NCBI GenBank assembly: GCA_900542125.1
Contig: UQMO01000032.1
Span: 1 to 25,004 of the forward strand
From: an uncultured Collinsella sp.
GTDB lineage: Bacteria; Actinomycetota; Coriobacteriia; Coriobacteriales; Coriobacteriaceae
Reading direction: 5' to 3'
DNA: 25,004 bases
A program made the position numbers and the translations under genes. Below the pieces are notes generated by a model that was not told the DNA's origin, did not search any database, and saw only the letters and a list, made by a program, of their open reading frames with translations. Below are positions 7,258 to 15,097 of this stretch, in pieces. How positions within the stretch are numbered: position 1 is the first letter of the stretch; each line of letters begins with the position of its first letter.

Positions 7258-7342
7258 CTTTTGGTGCTAAAGTTTCAATCCACCTCATAACGACCACTGC
7301 GAAATGCGCATCGGTGCATAAATCGCAGACAAGGAGTCTGAT

Positions 7343-8413
7343 ATGTCATTGAAGGTTGGAATCGTCGGCGCGGCTGGATATGCCGGAGCCGAGCTCATTC
7401 GCCTCGTGCTCGGCCATCCCGAGTTTGAACTTGTTGCCATTACGTCCAACGCCGATGCCGGCCAGCCGTTGTCTGCGGTGTACCCGAGCTTCACCGGCGT
7501 AAGCGATCTTGTCTTCACGACGCATGACGCCCCCGAGCTCAAGAACTGCGACGCGGTCTTTTTGGCCGTGCCGCACACGGCTGCCATGGCACAGGTGCCC
7601 GCCCTGCTTGCCGCGGGAGTCTCCTGCATTGACCTCTCGGCCGACTATCGCCTGAGCGATCCGGCCACCTTTGAGGCATGGTATGCCGCCGAGCACACGA
7701 GCCCCGAGCTACTCAAGACACGTGCCTTCGGCCTGCCCGAGCTGTTCTGCCAGGACTTGGAGACCGCTGCTTCCAGCCATGCCGCCGGAAAGCCCGTTTT
7801 GGTCGCCTGCGCCGGCTGCTATCCCACCGCAACGAGCCTTGCTGCCGCTCCTGCCGTGCGTGCGGGCTGGGTGGCAGAGAACGGCCCCGTGATTGTCGAT
7901 GCCATTAGCGGCGTGACGGGCGCCGGTAAGTCCTGCAACGCCCGCACCCACTTTTGCAGCGCGGACGAGAACCTGGAAGCCTATGGCGTAGGCAAACATC
8001 GCCATACGCCCGAGATCGAGCAGATCCTGGGCCTGACCGACCGCGTCGTCTTTACTCCACACTTGGCACCGCTCAAGCGCGGCCTGCTTTCCACGGTGAC
8101 GATGCCGCTTGCGCCGCAGGCCATCGACTCCCTGGCTCTTGAGGATGTCGTCGACTATTACAAGCAGTTTTACGCTGGACGCACCTTTGTGCGCGTGCTC
8201 GATGCCGGCCAGCAGCCCAAGACGGCTTCGGTCGTCGGCACCAACGCCGCCCAGATTGGCCTTGCGTTCAACAAGCGCGCGGGCGTGCTGGTGGCGACGG
8301 GCGCCATCGACAATCTGTGCAAGGGCGCTGCGGGCCAAGCGGTCCAGTGCGCCAATATCGTCTTTGGCTTTGACGAGCGACGAGGCTTGCCCACAGTGGC
8401 GTGCCCGGTGTAG
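7343..8413 (+). CDS. argC: N-acetyl-gamma-glutamyl-phosphate reductase
   Basis: A 356-residue NADPH-dependent enzyme of arginine synthesis that reduces N-acetylglutamyl 5-phosphate to the semialdehyde. The nucleotide-binding motif GAAGYAGAEL is at 9-18. The catalytic Cys159 lies in CAGCYPT (156-162). The C-terminal GAIDNLCKGAAGQA block is typical of the family. The ATG at 7343 is preceded by AAGGAG (7331-7336). It is the first gene of argCJBD, behind an ARG-box-like dyad, and expression is probably arginine-repressed. A 134-base gap to argJ contains a hairpin. Confidence 0.96.
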   Translation: MSLKVGIVGAAGYAGAELIRLVLGHPEFELVAITSNADAGQPLSAVYPSFTGVSDLVFTTHDAPELKNCDAVFLAVPHTAAMAQVPALLAAGVSCIDLSADYRLSDPATFEAWYAAEHTSPELLKTRAFGLPELFCQDLETAASSHAAGKPVLVACAGCYPTATSLAAAPAVRAGWVAENGPVIVDAISGVTGAGKSCNARTHFCSADENLEAYGVGKHRHTPEIEQILGLTDRVVFTPHLAPLKRGLLSTVTMPLAPQAIDSLALEDVVDYYKQFYAGRTFVRVLDAGQQPKTASVVGTNAAQIGLAFNKRAGVLVATGAIDNLCKGAAGQAVQCANIVFGFDERRGLPTVACPV

Positions 8414-8449
8414 CACATTCGATTGTTAACGATTTGGTAGTCGGGCATC

Positions 8450-8465
8450 GAGTGGGGCGCCACTC
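8450..8465 (+). repeat. Hairpin between argC and argJ
   Basis: GAGTGG-GGCG-CCACTC, a 6-bp perfect stem with a 4-base loop and no U-run. It may reduce read-through or act as a processing site within the arg operon; it is too weak to call a terminator. Confidence 0.4.
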
Positions 8466-8547
8466 TTAAGCTGGTCTCATGATCACGACTGGCATGGCGC
8501 ACCAACCGATGTCCGTTTTTTGTTTGACATAAGGAGTCATAAAGACG

Positions 8548-9816
8548 ATGAATACCGAGCTGTTTGATATCAAGATTCGCGCCGTCGAGGGTGGCGTTAC
8601 GGCAGCGGCCGGCTTTAAGGCCACGGGCATCCATGCTGGGTTCCGCAAGAACCCTGAGCGTCTGGATTACGCGCTCGTCGTGCCCGATAAACCCTGTCCC
8701 GGTGCTGGCGTGTTTACCACCAATCGCTTTTGCGCGGCGCCCGTGCAGGTGAGCCGTGCCAACCTGGGCGGTGCGGACAAGGGCTACGGTATCATCGCTG
8801 GTGTTTCAATCAACTCCGGCAACGCGAACGCCGCCACGGGCGAGACCGGCCTTGCCTGCGCGCGCGAGACCTGCAACATCGCATCGCAGGTTATCGGCTG
8901 TGAGCCCCAGCAGATTCTGGTTGCCTCCACGGGTGTGATTGGCCAGATTCTGCCGATCGACACGTTTGAGACCGCCATTCCTGCTGCCTACGAGGCGCTC
9001 TCAGCCCACGGTGGCGCCGATGCCGCTCGCGCCATCATGACGACCGACACGCACTCCAAGGAGTACGCCGTGTCCTACGTCAGTGAGGCCGCGGGTCATG
9101 CGGGCAATGTCTATACGGTAGGCGGAATGTGCAAGGGCTCGGGCATGATCATGCCCAACATGGCCACCATGATTGCAGTTATCACCACCGATGCCCCCGT
9201 CGAGCCTGCGGCACTTCATGCCCTGCTGTTCTCGACCGTCAAGCAGACCTTTAACAAGGTAACGGTCGATTCCGACACCTCGACCAACGACACCTGCATC
9301 ATGCTTGCCTCCGGCGCCGCTGCCGCAGATGCCGAGCCTATCGTCGAGGGCTCCGATGTCTTTGGCGAGTTGGCATTTGCCGTGCACGAGGTGTGCGAGA
9401 GCCTGGCGCGCAATATCGCCGCCGATGGTGAGGGCGCATCCAAGCTTGTTACGGTCAACGTTACCGGCGCCGTGAACGACGAGGAAGCCGATATCGCCGC
9501 CCGTGCCGTTGCCAACTCGCCGCTCGTTAAGACCTGCATCGCCGGCCACGACTGCAACTGGGGCCGTGTTGCTATGGCGCTTGGCAAGTGCGGCGTGAAG
9601 TTTAATCAGGAAGACGTTTCCATCGACATGATGGGCATGCCTGTCTGTCGCGACGGTCTGACTGTTCCCTTTGATGAGGACGAGGCTCTACGACGTTTCG
9701 AGGCGCCCGAGATCGTGATCTCGGCCGACCTGGGCGCAGGCGACGCGGCAACGACCGTGTGGACCTGCGACCTCACGCATGAGTACATCTCCATCAACGG
9801 CGACTACCGTTCCTAG
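8548..9816 (+). CDS. argJ: Bifunctional ornithine acetyltransferase / N-acetylglutamate synthase
   Basis: A 422-residue ArgJ. It moves the acetyl group from N-acetylornithine to glutamate, giving ornithine and recycling acetylglutamate. The self-cleavage block KGSGMIMPNMATM (196-208) is intact, with the nucleophilic Thr207 that becomes the new N-terminus of the beta chain. GHDCNWGRVAMALGKCG and the C-terminal NGDYRS are further family marks. The ATG at 8548 follows AAGGAGT (8531-8537). The cyclic acetyl pathway explains why no argE is needed here. Whether the enzyme is mono- or bifunctional (acetyl-CoA use) cannot be read from sequence. Confidence 0.96.
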   Translation: MNTELFDIKIRAVEGGVTAAAGFKATGIHAGFRKNPERLDYALVVPDKPCPGAGVFTTNRFCAAPVQVSRANLGGADKGYGIIAGVSINSGNANAATGETGLACARETCNIASQVIGCEPQQILVASTGVIGQILPIDTFETAIPAAYEALSAHGGADAARAIMTTDTHSKEYAVSYVSEAAGHAGNVYTVGGMCKGSGMIMPNMATMIAVITTDAPVEPAALHALLFSTVKQTFNKVTVDSDTSTNDTCIMLASGAAAADAEPIVEGSDVFGELAFAVHEVCESLARNIAADGEGASKLVTVNVTGAVNDEEADIAARAVANSPLVKTCIAGHDCNWGRVAMALGKCGVKFNQEDVSIDMMGMPVCRDGLTVPFDEDEALRRFEAPEIVISADLGAGDAATTVWTCDLTHEYISINGDYRS

Positions 9817-9897
9817 ATTCCGGGCACGCTGCGCATCTTGCCGCGATTGCGGACAGCGGAGCACGGCGCGATAACGATGCGAAAGACGAGGCAGATT

Positions 9898-10878
9898 ATG
9901 AAATTCGCACGCGATTGTCGTTCGAGCGAATCCAACGAAGCAACCGCGCAGCTGCTGTTCGAAGCGCTGCCGTGGATTAAGAACCTGACCGGCAAGACGG
10001 TTGTTATCAAATATGGCGGAGCCGCCATGGTTGATGAGCAGCTGCGCCGCGACGTGATGAGCGACATCGTTTTGCTCAAGATCATCGGTATGCGCCCCGT
10101 CATCGTGCACGGCGGCGGCAAGGCTATCAACGAGGCGCTGAGCCATTACGATATTCCCGTCGAGTTTAAGAACGGCCAGCGCGTGACCACGCCGGCGACT
10201 ATGGATATCGTGCGCGAGGTGCTGGGCGGCAAGGTTAACCAGGAGCTGGTTGCTGCCATCAACCACCACGGCAACCTGGCCGTGGGCGTGTCGGGCAGCG
10301 ATGCCGGCACGCTCATCGCCGAGCCGCTCGACCCCGAACTCGGTCGCGTGGGCAAAGTGACGCACGTCAACACCGACTATATCGAGCGCTTACTCGATAG
10401 CGAGTACATCCCCGTCATCGCTACCGTCGCGGCGGGGGAGGACGGCGGTTTCTTCAACATCAATGCCGATACCGCCGCCGGTGCCGTTGCCGCGGCGCTC
10501 CACGCGCATAAGGCGATCTTCTTGACCGATGTCGATGGCCTGTACAAGGACTTTAGCGACAAGGACTCGCTTATCTCCAACCTGACGCTCGACGAGGTTA
10601 ACGAGATGCTCTACGGCGGCGAGGTCGATAAGGGCATGATTCCCAAGCTGCGTGCGGCCGTCGATGCGCTTACCGGCGGTGTATTTCGTGCCCACATCAT
10701 TAACGGTACTACGCCGCATTCGCTGCTCCTGGAGCTGCTGACCGATGCCGGCGTCGGCACCGTGATCCATTCCACCGAGACGGCTTACGAGTTCGATACG
10801 CATCCGCATCCGCTTTCGACGTTTGCTGCGCGTCTGACCGAGAACCTTGACGAGGTCGAGAAGCTTCAGACGGTCTAG
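9898..10878 (+). CDS. argB: Acetylglutamate kinase
   Basis: A 326-residue amino-acid kinase phosphorylating N-acetylglutamate with ATP, the usual regulated step of the pathway. The family motifs KYGGAAM, VHGGGKAIN and LTDVDGLYKD are present, as is the KLRAAVDAL region near the C-terminus. Two further ATGs lie upstream in frame (9838, 9877), but only the one at 9898 has a spaced Shine-Dalgarno (GAGG, 9888-9891). About 30 residues precede the kinase core, like the N-terminal helix of arginine-inhibited hexameric enzymes. About 35 extra residues follow the usual C-terminal GVGTVI end; they are rich in His, Pro and Leu and have no assigned role. Confidence 0.94.
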   Translation: MKFARDCRSSESNEATAQLLFEALPWIKNLTGKTVVIKYGGAAMVDEQLRRDVMSDIVLLKIIGMRPVIVHGGGKAINEALSHYDIPVEFKNGQRVTTPATMDIVREVLGGKVNQELVAAINHHGNLAVGVSGSDAGTLIAEPLDPELGRVGKVTHVNTDYIERLLDSEYIPVIATVAAGEDGGFFNINADTAAGAVAAALHAHKAIFLTDVDGLYKDFSDKDSLISNLTLDEVNEMLYGGEVDKGMIPKLRAAVDALTGGVFRAHIINGTTPHSLLLELLTDAGVGTVIHSTETAYEFDTHPHPLSTFAARLTENLDEVEKLQTV

Positions 10879-10947
10879 CTGACCCGCAGCCGCCCCATTC
10901 CTGCATCCATAGCCCCGCGCCGTCTGGCGCCCAACGAAAGGCATCCC

Positions 10948-12231
10948 ATGTCACTTGCAGCTCAGCAATCGCTTGAATCCCATTACGTTATGCATACCTT
11001 TGGCCGCTCTCCGGTCGAGTTTGTCGAGGGTCACGGCATGAAGCTCACCGGCGACGATGGCCGTGAGTACCTCGACTTTCTTGCCGGCATCGGCGTGTGC
11101 AGCCTAGGTCATGGCGACCCGGCTGTGCTCTCGGCGCTCGAGGCGCAGACCAAAAAGCTCATGCATGTGTCTAACTACTTCTACATCGAGCAGCGTGGAC
11201 AGGTCGCGGCGCTGCTGTCCAAGCTCGCTAACGACGACGTGGACAGTGCACGCGTGATTGCCGATGCCATTGCTGCCGGCGATGAGACCACGGCAGCTGC
11301 GCTCGGCGCTCCGACGGCGGGCGAGCAGGTATGGGAGACGTTCTTTGCCAATTCTGGTGCCGAAGCCAACGAGGGCTCGATGAAGCTCGCGCGTCTGTAC
11401 GCCAAGCGTGCTGGTAACGGTGGCAACACCATCGTGTGCATGCGCGGCGGCTTCCACGGCCGTACGCTCGAGACCATTGCCGCCACCATGCAGGATTGGC
11501 TGCAGGATAGCTTCCGCCCACTGCCGGGTGGCTTTGTGGCCTGCACGCCCAACGATATCGATGAACTGCGTGCGATCTTTAAGCAGCTGGGGAGCGAAAT
11601 TTGTGCCGTGATGCTCGAGCCGATCCAGGGCGAGAGCGGTGTGCATCCCATGACCGAGGAGTTTATGGCTACGGCGCGCGACTTGGCGCACGAGGTGGGT
11701 GCCGTGCTTATCGCCGACGAGGTCCAGTGCGGCATCTTCCGCTCCGGCAAGCCGTTTGCATTCCAAACCTATGGCGTGGAGCCCGACATCATGAGCCTTG
11801 CCAAGGGCATTGCCGATGGCGTGCCCATGGGTGCCGTCATGGCAAAGAAGGAGATTGCCGACGTGTTTAAGCCGGGCGACCACGGCTCGACCTTTGGCGG
11901 TAGCTGCTTGGCCATCGCGGCGTGTGCCGCGACGCTCTCCGCGCTTGTGCGTGGCGATTATGCCGAGCATGCTGCCAAGGTGGGCGCCTATATGGAGGCA
12001 AAGCTCGCCAAGCTGCCGCACGTGACCGAGGTACGTGGCCGCGGCTTGATGCTCGGCTGTGATTTGGATGATGCCGCGGGCGACGCACATGATGTTGTTG
12101 CCCGCGCGCTGGCCGCCGGTGCCGTGATCAACGCTACAGGTGCCCATACGCTGCGTTTCTTGCCGCCGCTCGTCTGCGAGGAGGCCGACGTGGACAGCCT
12201 GATCGAGATCCTGTCGGGTGTCTTGGGCTAA
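10948..12231 (+). CDS. argD: Acetylornithine aminotransferase
   Basis: A 427-residue class-III PLP aminotransferase converting N-acetylglutamate semialdehyde to N-acetylornithine, using glutamate as amino donor. The PLP lysine is Lys286 in LAKGIADG. Asp257 (ADEVQ) contacts the pyridine nitrogen, and ANSGAEANE (134-142) is the substrate-loop motif. Compared with typical ArgD there is an extra segment of about 30 residues (roughly 103-128, rich in Ala, Thr and Gly) just before that loop. The ATG at 10948 follows GAAAGG. It is the last arg gene here; argF, argG and argH are absent from the window and a terminator follows. Confidence 0.95.
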   Translation: MSLAAQQSLESHYVMHTFGRSPVEFVEGHGMKLTGDDGREYLDFLAGIGVCSLGHGDPAVLSALEAQTKKLMHVSNYFYIEQRGQVAALLSKLANDDVDSARVIADAIAAGDETTAAALGAPTAGEQVWETFFANSGAEANEGSMKLARLYAKRAGNGGNTIVCMRGGFHGRTLETIAATMQDWLQDSFRPLPGGFVACTPNDIDELRAIFKQLGSEICAVMLEPIQGESGVHPMTEEFMATARDLAHEVGAVLIADEVQCGIFRSGKPFAFQTYGVEPDIMSLAKGIADGVPMGAVMAKKEIADVFKPGDHGSTFGGSCLAIAACAATLSALVRGDYAEHAAKVGAYMEAKLAKLPHVTEVRGRGLMLGCDLDDAAGDAHDVVARALAAGAVINATGAHTLRFLPPLVCEEADVDSLIEILSGVLG

Positions 12232-12254
12232 CGCAGCGCAATAACTCAATTTGG

Positions 12255-12316
12255 ACCGGGTTCCGGACTGTGGGCGTGTCCTATGCGGCATGATTTGGCG
12301 ATCCGGAGCCCGTTTT
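12255..12316 (+). terminator. Predicted terminator of the arg operon
   Basis: CCGGGTTCCGGA (12256-12267) pairs with TCCGGAGCCCG (12302-12312) with one G:U wobble, followed by TTTTGTTG. The loop is long (34 bases), which lowers confidence, but its position 24 bases after argD and the U-rich tail fit. Confidence 0.65.
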
Positions 12317-12347
12317 GTTGCTGATTTGCGATGGTCAAAAGTCCCTC

Positions 12348-12565
12348 TGGTCAAAAAATGCCAAATATGAGTACGGGCACTAATTCTGTAGCATATAAAT
12401 TAGACACAATTTGACGAATTGGACCGCATATGTCCAGTTTTGCTGTCAGAAAACATGCTCATCTGGACCGTTAGCCGTTGCTTTGATGTCAGATTTGCCC
12501 TTTGGGACCTCGAAAATGCTGTTACAAAAGAGGTAGCAGTACTCATATTTGGCATTTTTTGACCA
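12348..12565. mobile_element. MITE-like element with 27-bp inverted ends
   Basis: Bases 12348-12374 and 12539-12565 are perfect inverted repeats over 27 bp and enclose 164 bases of AT-rich DNA with no gene. The interior contains a small hairpin, TGGAC-CGCATAT-GTCCA. Base composition differs sharply from the GC-rich surroundings. No transposase and no clear target-site duplication are visible. It could be a non-autonomous transposon remnant, a palindromic repeat family, or a long-loop RNA structure. The mobile-element call is inference from shape only. Confidence 0.55.
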
Positions 12566-12590
12566 CTGCCCTTGAAACGAGTGAGCTGTG

Positions 12591-12676
12591 GGGTTCGAAT
12601 CCCTCTGCGATGGGCCCAAAAAAGAAAGTCTCCCATTGCTGGGAGCCTATCAAATCAGTGGTGGGCGATGAGGGAT
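12591..12676 (-). pseudogene. tRNA-Val 3'-end remnant with terminator (duplicate copy)
   Basis: The 22 bases at 12655-12676 are identical to the 3' end, CCA and four flanking bases of the intact tRNA-Val at 12839-12860. Reading the minus strand, the remnant is followed, as in the intact copy, by a hairpin terminator (CTCCCA / TGGGAG, 12630-12645, then CTTTCTTTTTT) and a T-arm-like GGGTTCGAATCCC block (12591-12603; second copy 12777-12789). The offsets between the paired landmarks are 184 and 186 bases, so this is a tandem duplication whose tRNA body is lost. Confidence 0.65.
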
Positions 12677-12776
12677 GTCCGCGTGCGGCTGGCGCCGCCC
12701 GCTTCCGCTTCGGGCCTGCGGCCCTCGCGTGCTGCGCTGGAAAACGCTTCGCGTTTCCTCAGCTCCGCACCCTGGC
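12677..12776. repeat. GC-rich hairpin cluster
   Basis: About 100 bases replace the expected tRNA body. They contain GGGCC-TGC-GGCCC (12712-12724) and an 8-bp bulged stem, GGAAAACGC / GCGTTTCC (12739-12758), plus GAAGCGG-like repeats on the minus strand. It looks like a palindromic-unit insertion. No coding signal is seen; ORFs here are spurious. Confidence 0.5.
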
Positions 12777-12807
12777 GGGTTCGAATCCCATGAAATGGGC
12801 GCAAACA

Positions 12808-12833
12808 AAACGGTCCCCTTGCGAGGACCGTTT
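12808..12833 (-). terminator. Terminator of tRNA-Val
   Basis: AAACGGTCC (12808-12816) and GGACCGTTT (12825-12833) form a perfect 9-bp stem with an 8-base loop. On the minus strand it is followed by TTTTGTTTG, giving a classical intrinsic terminator ten bases after the tRNA CCA end. Confidence 0.85.
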
Positions 12834-12842
12834 CCAATTCAG

Positions 12843-12918
12843 TGGTGGGCGATGAGGGATTCGAACCCCCAGCCTTGTGCGTGTAAAGCACCTGCGCTAA
12901 CCGTTGCGCCAATCGCCC
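12843..12918 (-). tRNA. tRNA-Val (anticodon UAC)
   Basis: The minus strand folds into a full cloverleaf of 76 bases with encoded CCA. The acceptor is GGGCGAT / ATCGCCC, the D stem GCGC/GCGC, the anticodon loop TTTACAC (anticodon TAC), and the T arm GGGGG-TTCGAAT-CCCTC. The 27-43 pair is G-A, so the anticodon stem has four good pairs. UAC reads GUA and, by wobble, other Val codons. Confidence 0.95.
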
Positions 12919-12928
12919 GTGCGGAGAG

Positions 12929-12937
12929 AGTATAGCA
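12929..12937 (-). promoter_or_regulatory. Extended -10 of tRNA-Val
   Basis: On the minus strand, TGC-TATACT lies just upstream of the tRNA. There is no good -35, so recognition probably rests on the extended -10. Confidence 0.5.
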
Positions 12938-13048
12938 AAACAATCGCCTCATTCACCTCATATCCATTAAAGGTAACTGGCGCGTGTCACAGCGGAGCTG
13001 ATTCAGTTGAGATTGCCTGAACATTCCGCCCCTCTTTACGCCCTCGGG

Positions 13049-13054
13049 TATACT
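13049..13054 (+). promoter_or_regulatory. Possible -10 of asnB
   Basis: TATACT lies 51 bases before the asnB start, in GGGTATACTCA, a context nearly the same as the tatA promoter. No convincing -35 is present at 16-18 bases. Confidence 0.35.
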
Positions 13055-13105
13055 CAAAAGCTACTGATTCGATTTGATGCCCAGCAACAGCAGAGGGGAT
13101 AGTAT

Positions 13106-14986
13106 ATGTGCGGTTTTGTCGGTTTTGTCGGTGGGACGGATAACCAATCCGAGGTGCTCACCAAGATGATGGACCGCATCGTCCATCGCGGTCCCGACAT
13201 GGGCGGTCAGTTTATCGACGGCCGCGTTGCCCTCGGCTTCCGCCGCCTGTCGATCCTCGACCTGACCGAGGCTGGCGCCCAACCCATGGCCAACGAGGAC
13301 GGTAGCGTCGTCATTGTCTTCAACGGCGAGATCTACAACTTCCAAGAACTCCGTTCTGAGCTCGAGGCCAAGGGCTACAAGTTCCACTGCGGCGCCGACA
13401 CCGAGAGCCTCCTGCACGGCTACGAGGAGTGGGGCGAGGCCGTTCTCGATCGCCTGCGCGGTATGTACGCCTTCGTCATATGGGACAAAAAGAAGAACAA
13501 GCTTTTTGGCGCCCGCGACATCTTTGGCATCAAGCCGCTCTACTACTATCCCATGGCCGATGCGGGCGACGGCGCTCCGGGCGTGCTCTTTGGTTCCGAG
13601 ATCAAGAGCTTCCTGGACTACCCGCACTTCCACAAGGCGGTCAACAAAAAGGCCCTGCGTCCGTACATGACGCTGCAGTATTCGGCAACCGAGGAGACCT
13701 TCTTCGAGGGTGTCTACAAGCTGCCGCCGGCGCACTACTTTACCGTCGATATCCCGACCGGCAAGATGAACATCGAGCGCTACTGGGATTGCGATTACTC
13801 TGCCGTCGAGAAGCCGTTCGAAGAGTATGTCGATGAGCTGGACGAAGTCGTGCACGAGAGCGTCGAGGCCCATCGCATCGCCGACGTCAAGGTCGCGTCG
13901 TTCCTCTCCGGTGGCGTCGACTCCAGCTACATCGCCGCTTGCCTCATGCCCGACAAGACCTTCTCGGTGGGCTTTGACTACAAGAACTTCAACGAGACCA
14001 ACTACGCCAAGGAGCTTTCCGATAAGCTCGGCGTCGAAAACGTTCGCAAGATGATTACCGCCGACGAGTTCTTCGGTGCGCTCGAGGACATCCAGTATCA
14101 CATGGACGAGCCGCAGTCCAACCTGTCTTCCGTGCCGCTGTGGTTCTTGGCCGAGATGGCCCGCAAGGACGTCACCGTCGTGCTTTCGGGCGAAGGCGCC
14201 GACGAGCTCTTTGGCGGCTACGCCTACTACGAGGACACGGTCCCGGTGCGCAAGTACAAAAAGATGGTGCCGCTGCCCATCCGTCGCGCGCTCGGTAACC
14301 TGGCGCTGCATATGCCGTACTTCAAGGGACATAACTTCCTGGTCAAGGGTGCCGAGATCCCCGAGAAGTCGTTCCTGGGACAGGCTCTGGTATGGCCGGA
14401 GCGCGAGGTCGACGGCGTGCTCAAGCCCGAGTACAACACCGGCGACGGCGCCTTTGAGCTCGCTGCACCCATCTACGCACGCGTGAAGGGCCAGCCCGAG
14501 CTGGTCAAGAAGCAGTACCTGGACATGAACATGTGGCTCCCGGGCGACATTCTGCTCAAGGCCGACAAGATGTGCATGGCGCACTCGCTGGAGCTGCGCG
14601 TGCCCTTCCTGGACCGCAAAGTCATGGAGTTCGCCGAGCACATTCCCGATCGCTACCGCATCAACGAGAACGGCAACAAACAGGTACTCCGCCACGCTGC
14701 CAACAAGTCGCTGCCCGATGAGTGGGCCACCCGTCCCAAGGTGGGCTTCCCGGTGCCGATTGTCTACTGGCTGCGCGAGCAAAAGTGGTACGACTATGTC
14801 AAGGAGTACTTCACCGCGCCGTGGGCAAGCGAGTTCTTCGATACCGACGAGCTCATGCACCTGCTCGATCTGCACTTTGCGGGCAAGGGCGATTTCCAGC
14901 GCAAGATCTATACGCCGCTCGTGTTCCTGGTGTGGTACAAGCGCTTCTTTATCGACGAGGACCAGCCCGCTGTTCAGGCTGCCTAG
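13106..14986 (+). CDS. asnB: Asparagine synthase (glutamine-hydrolysing)
   Basis: A 626-residue two-domain enzyme. The N-terminal class-II glutamine amidotransferase begins MCGFVGFVGG, with Cys2 as the nucleophile after Met removal. HRGPDMGG and the NGEIYNF block are typical. The synthetase domain has the PP-loop SGGVDSS (268-274), which adenylates the acceptor carboxylate, and SGEGADELFGGY further on. AGAGGGGA (13092-13099) precedes the ATG. The standard product is asparagine from aspartate. Because murE is next, a role like the AsnB-family amidotransferases that amidate peptidoglycan precursors (LtsA, AsnH) is a possible alternative, but asnB and murE are separated by a terminator and a new promoter. 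Confidence 0.93.
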   Translation: MCGFVGFVGGTDNQSEVLTKMMDRIVHRGPDMGGQFIDGRVALGFRRLSILDLTEAGAQPMANEDGSVVIVFNGEIYNFQELRSELEAKGYKFHCGADTESLLHGYEEWGEAVLDRLRGMYAFVIWDKKKNKLFGARDIFGIKPLYYYPMADAGDGAPGVLFGSEIKSFLDYPHFHKAVNKKALRPYMTLQYSATEETFFEGVYKLPPAHYFTVDIPTGKMNIERYWDCDYSAVEKPFEEYVDELDEVVHESVEAHRIADVKVASFLSGGVDSSYIAACLMPDKTFSVGFDYKNFNETNYAKELSDKLGVENVRKMITADEFFGALEDIQYHMDEPQSNLSSVPLWFLAEMARKDVTVVLSGEGADELFGGYAYYEDTVPVRKYKKMVPLPIRRALGNLALHMPYFKGHNFLVKGAEIPEKSFLGQALVWPEREVDGVLKPEYNTGDGAFELAAPIYARVKGQPELVKKQYLDMNMWLPGDILLKADKMCMAHSLELRVPFLDRKVMEFAEHIPDRYRINENGNKQVLRHAANKSLPDEWATRPKVGFPVPIVYWLREQKWYDYVKEYFTAPWASEFFDTDELMHLLDLHFAGKGDFQRKIYTPLVFLVWYKRFFIDEDQPAVQAA

Positions 14987-15012
14987 CCTCGGCTTACGAA
15001 CGCCTGCGCGTA

Positions 15013-15036
15013 ACGGCTCCTCCGGGAGCCGTTTTT
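15013..15036 (+). terminator. Intrinsic terminator of asnB
   Basis: ACGGCTCC (15013-15020), loop TCCG, GGAGCCGT (15025-15032), then a T-run to 15036. It lies 27 bases after asnB. Confidence 0.9.
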
Positions 15037-15063
15037 GCGTGGGTGCGTTTCAGTTACTATAAA
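15035..15063 (+). promoter_or_regulatory. Predicted murE promoter
   Basis: TTGCGT (15035-15040), a 17-base spacer and TATAAA (15058-15063). The -35 box uses the last bases of the asnB terminator T-run, so the two signals are packed together. The start of transcription would be about 15070, 28 bases before murE. Confidence 0.7.
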
Positions 15064-15097
15064 ACCGTCCCTGCCAAATGGCTGAGAAAGGTGAAAG

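Noticed and set aside
9838..9897. Longer argB start sites at 9838 and 9877
   Set aside because: Neither has a Shine-Dalgarno, and the extra residues match nothing expected in acetylglutamate kinases.
12591..12620. A second complete tRNA on the + strand at the T-arm-like blocks (12591 and 12777)
   Set aside because: No acceptor, D or anticodon stems can be built upstream, and the T-arm-like sequence is nearly palindromic.
12502..12935. Small ORFs across the tRNA-Val region, with GIRTR/GIRTP-type peptides
   Set aside because: These are translations of tRNA T-arm and terminator sequence, a known source of spurious proteins.
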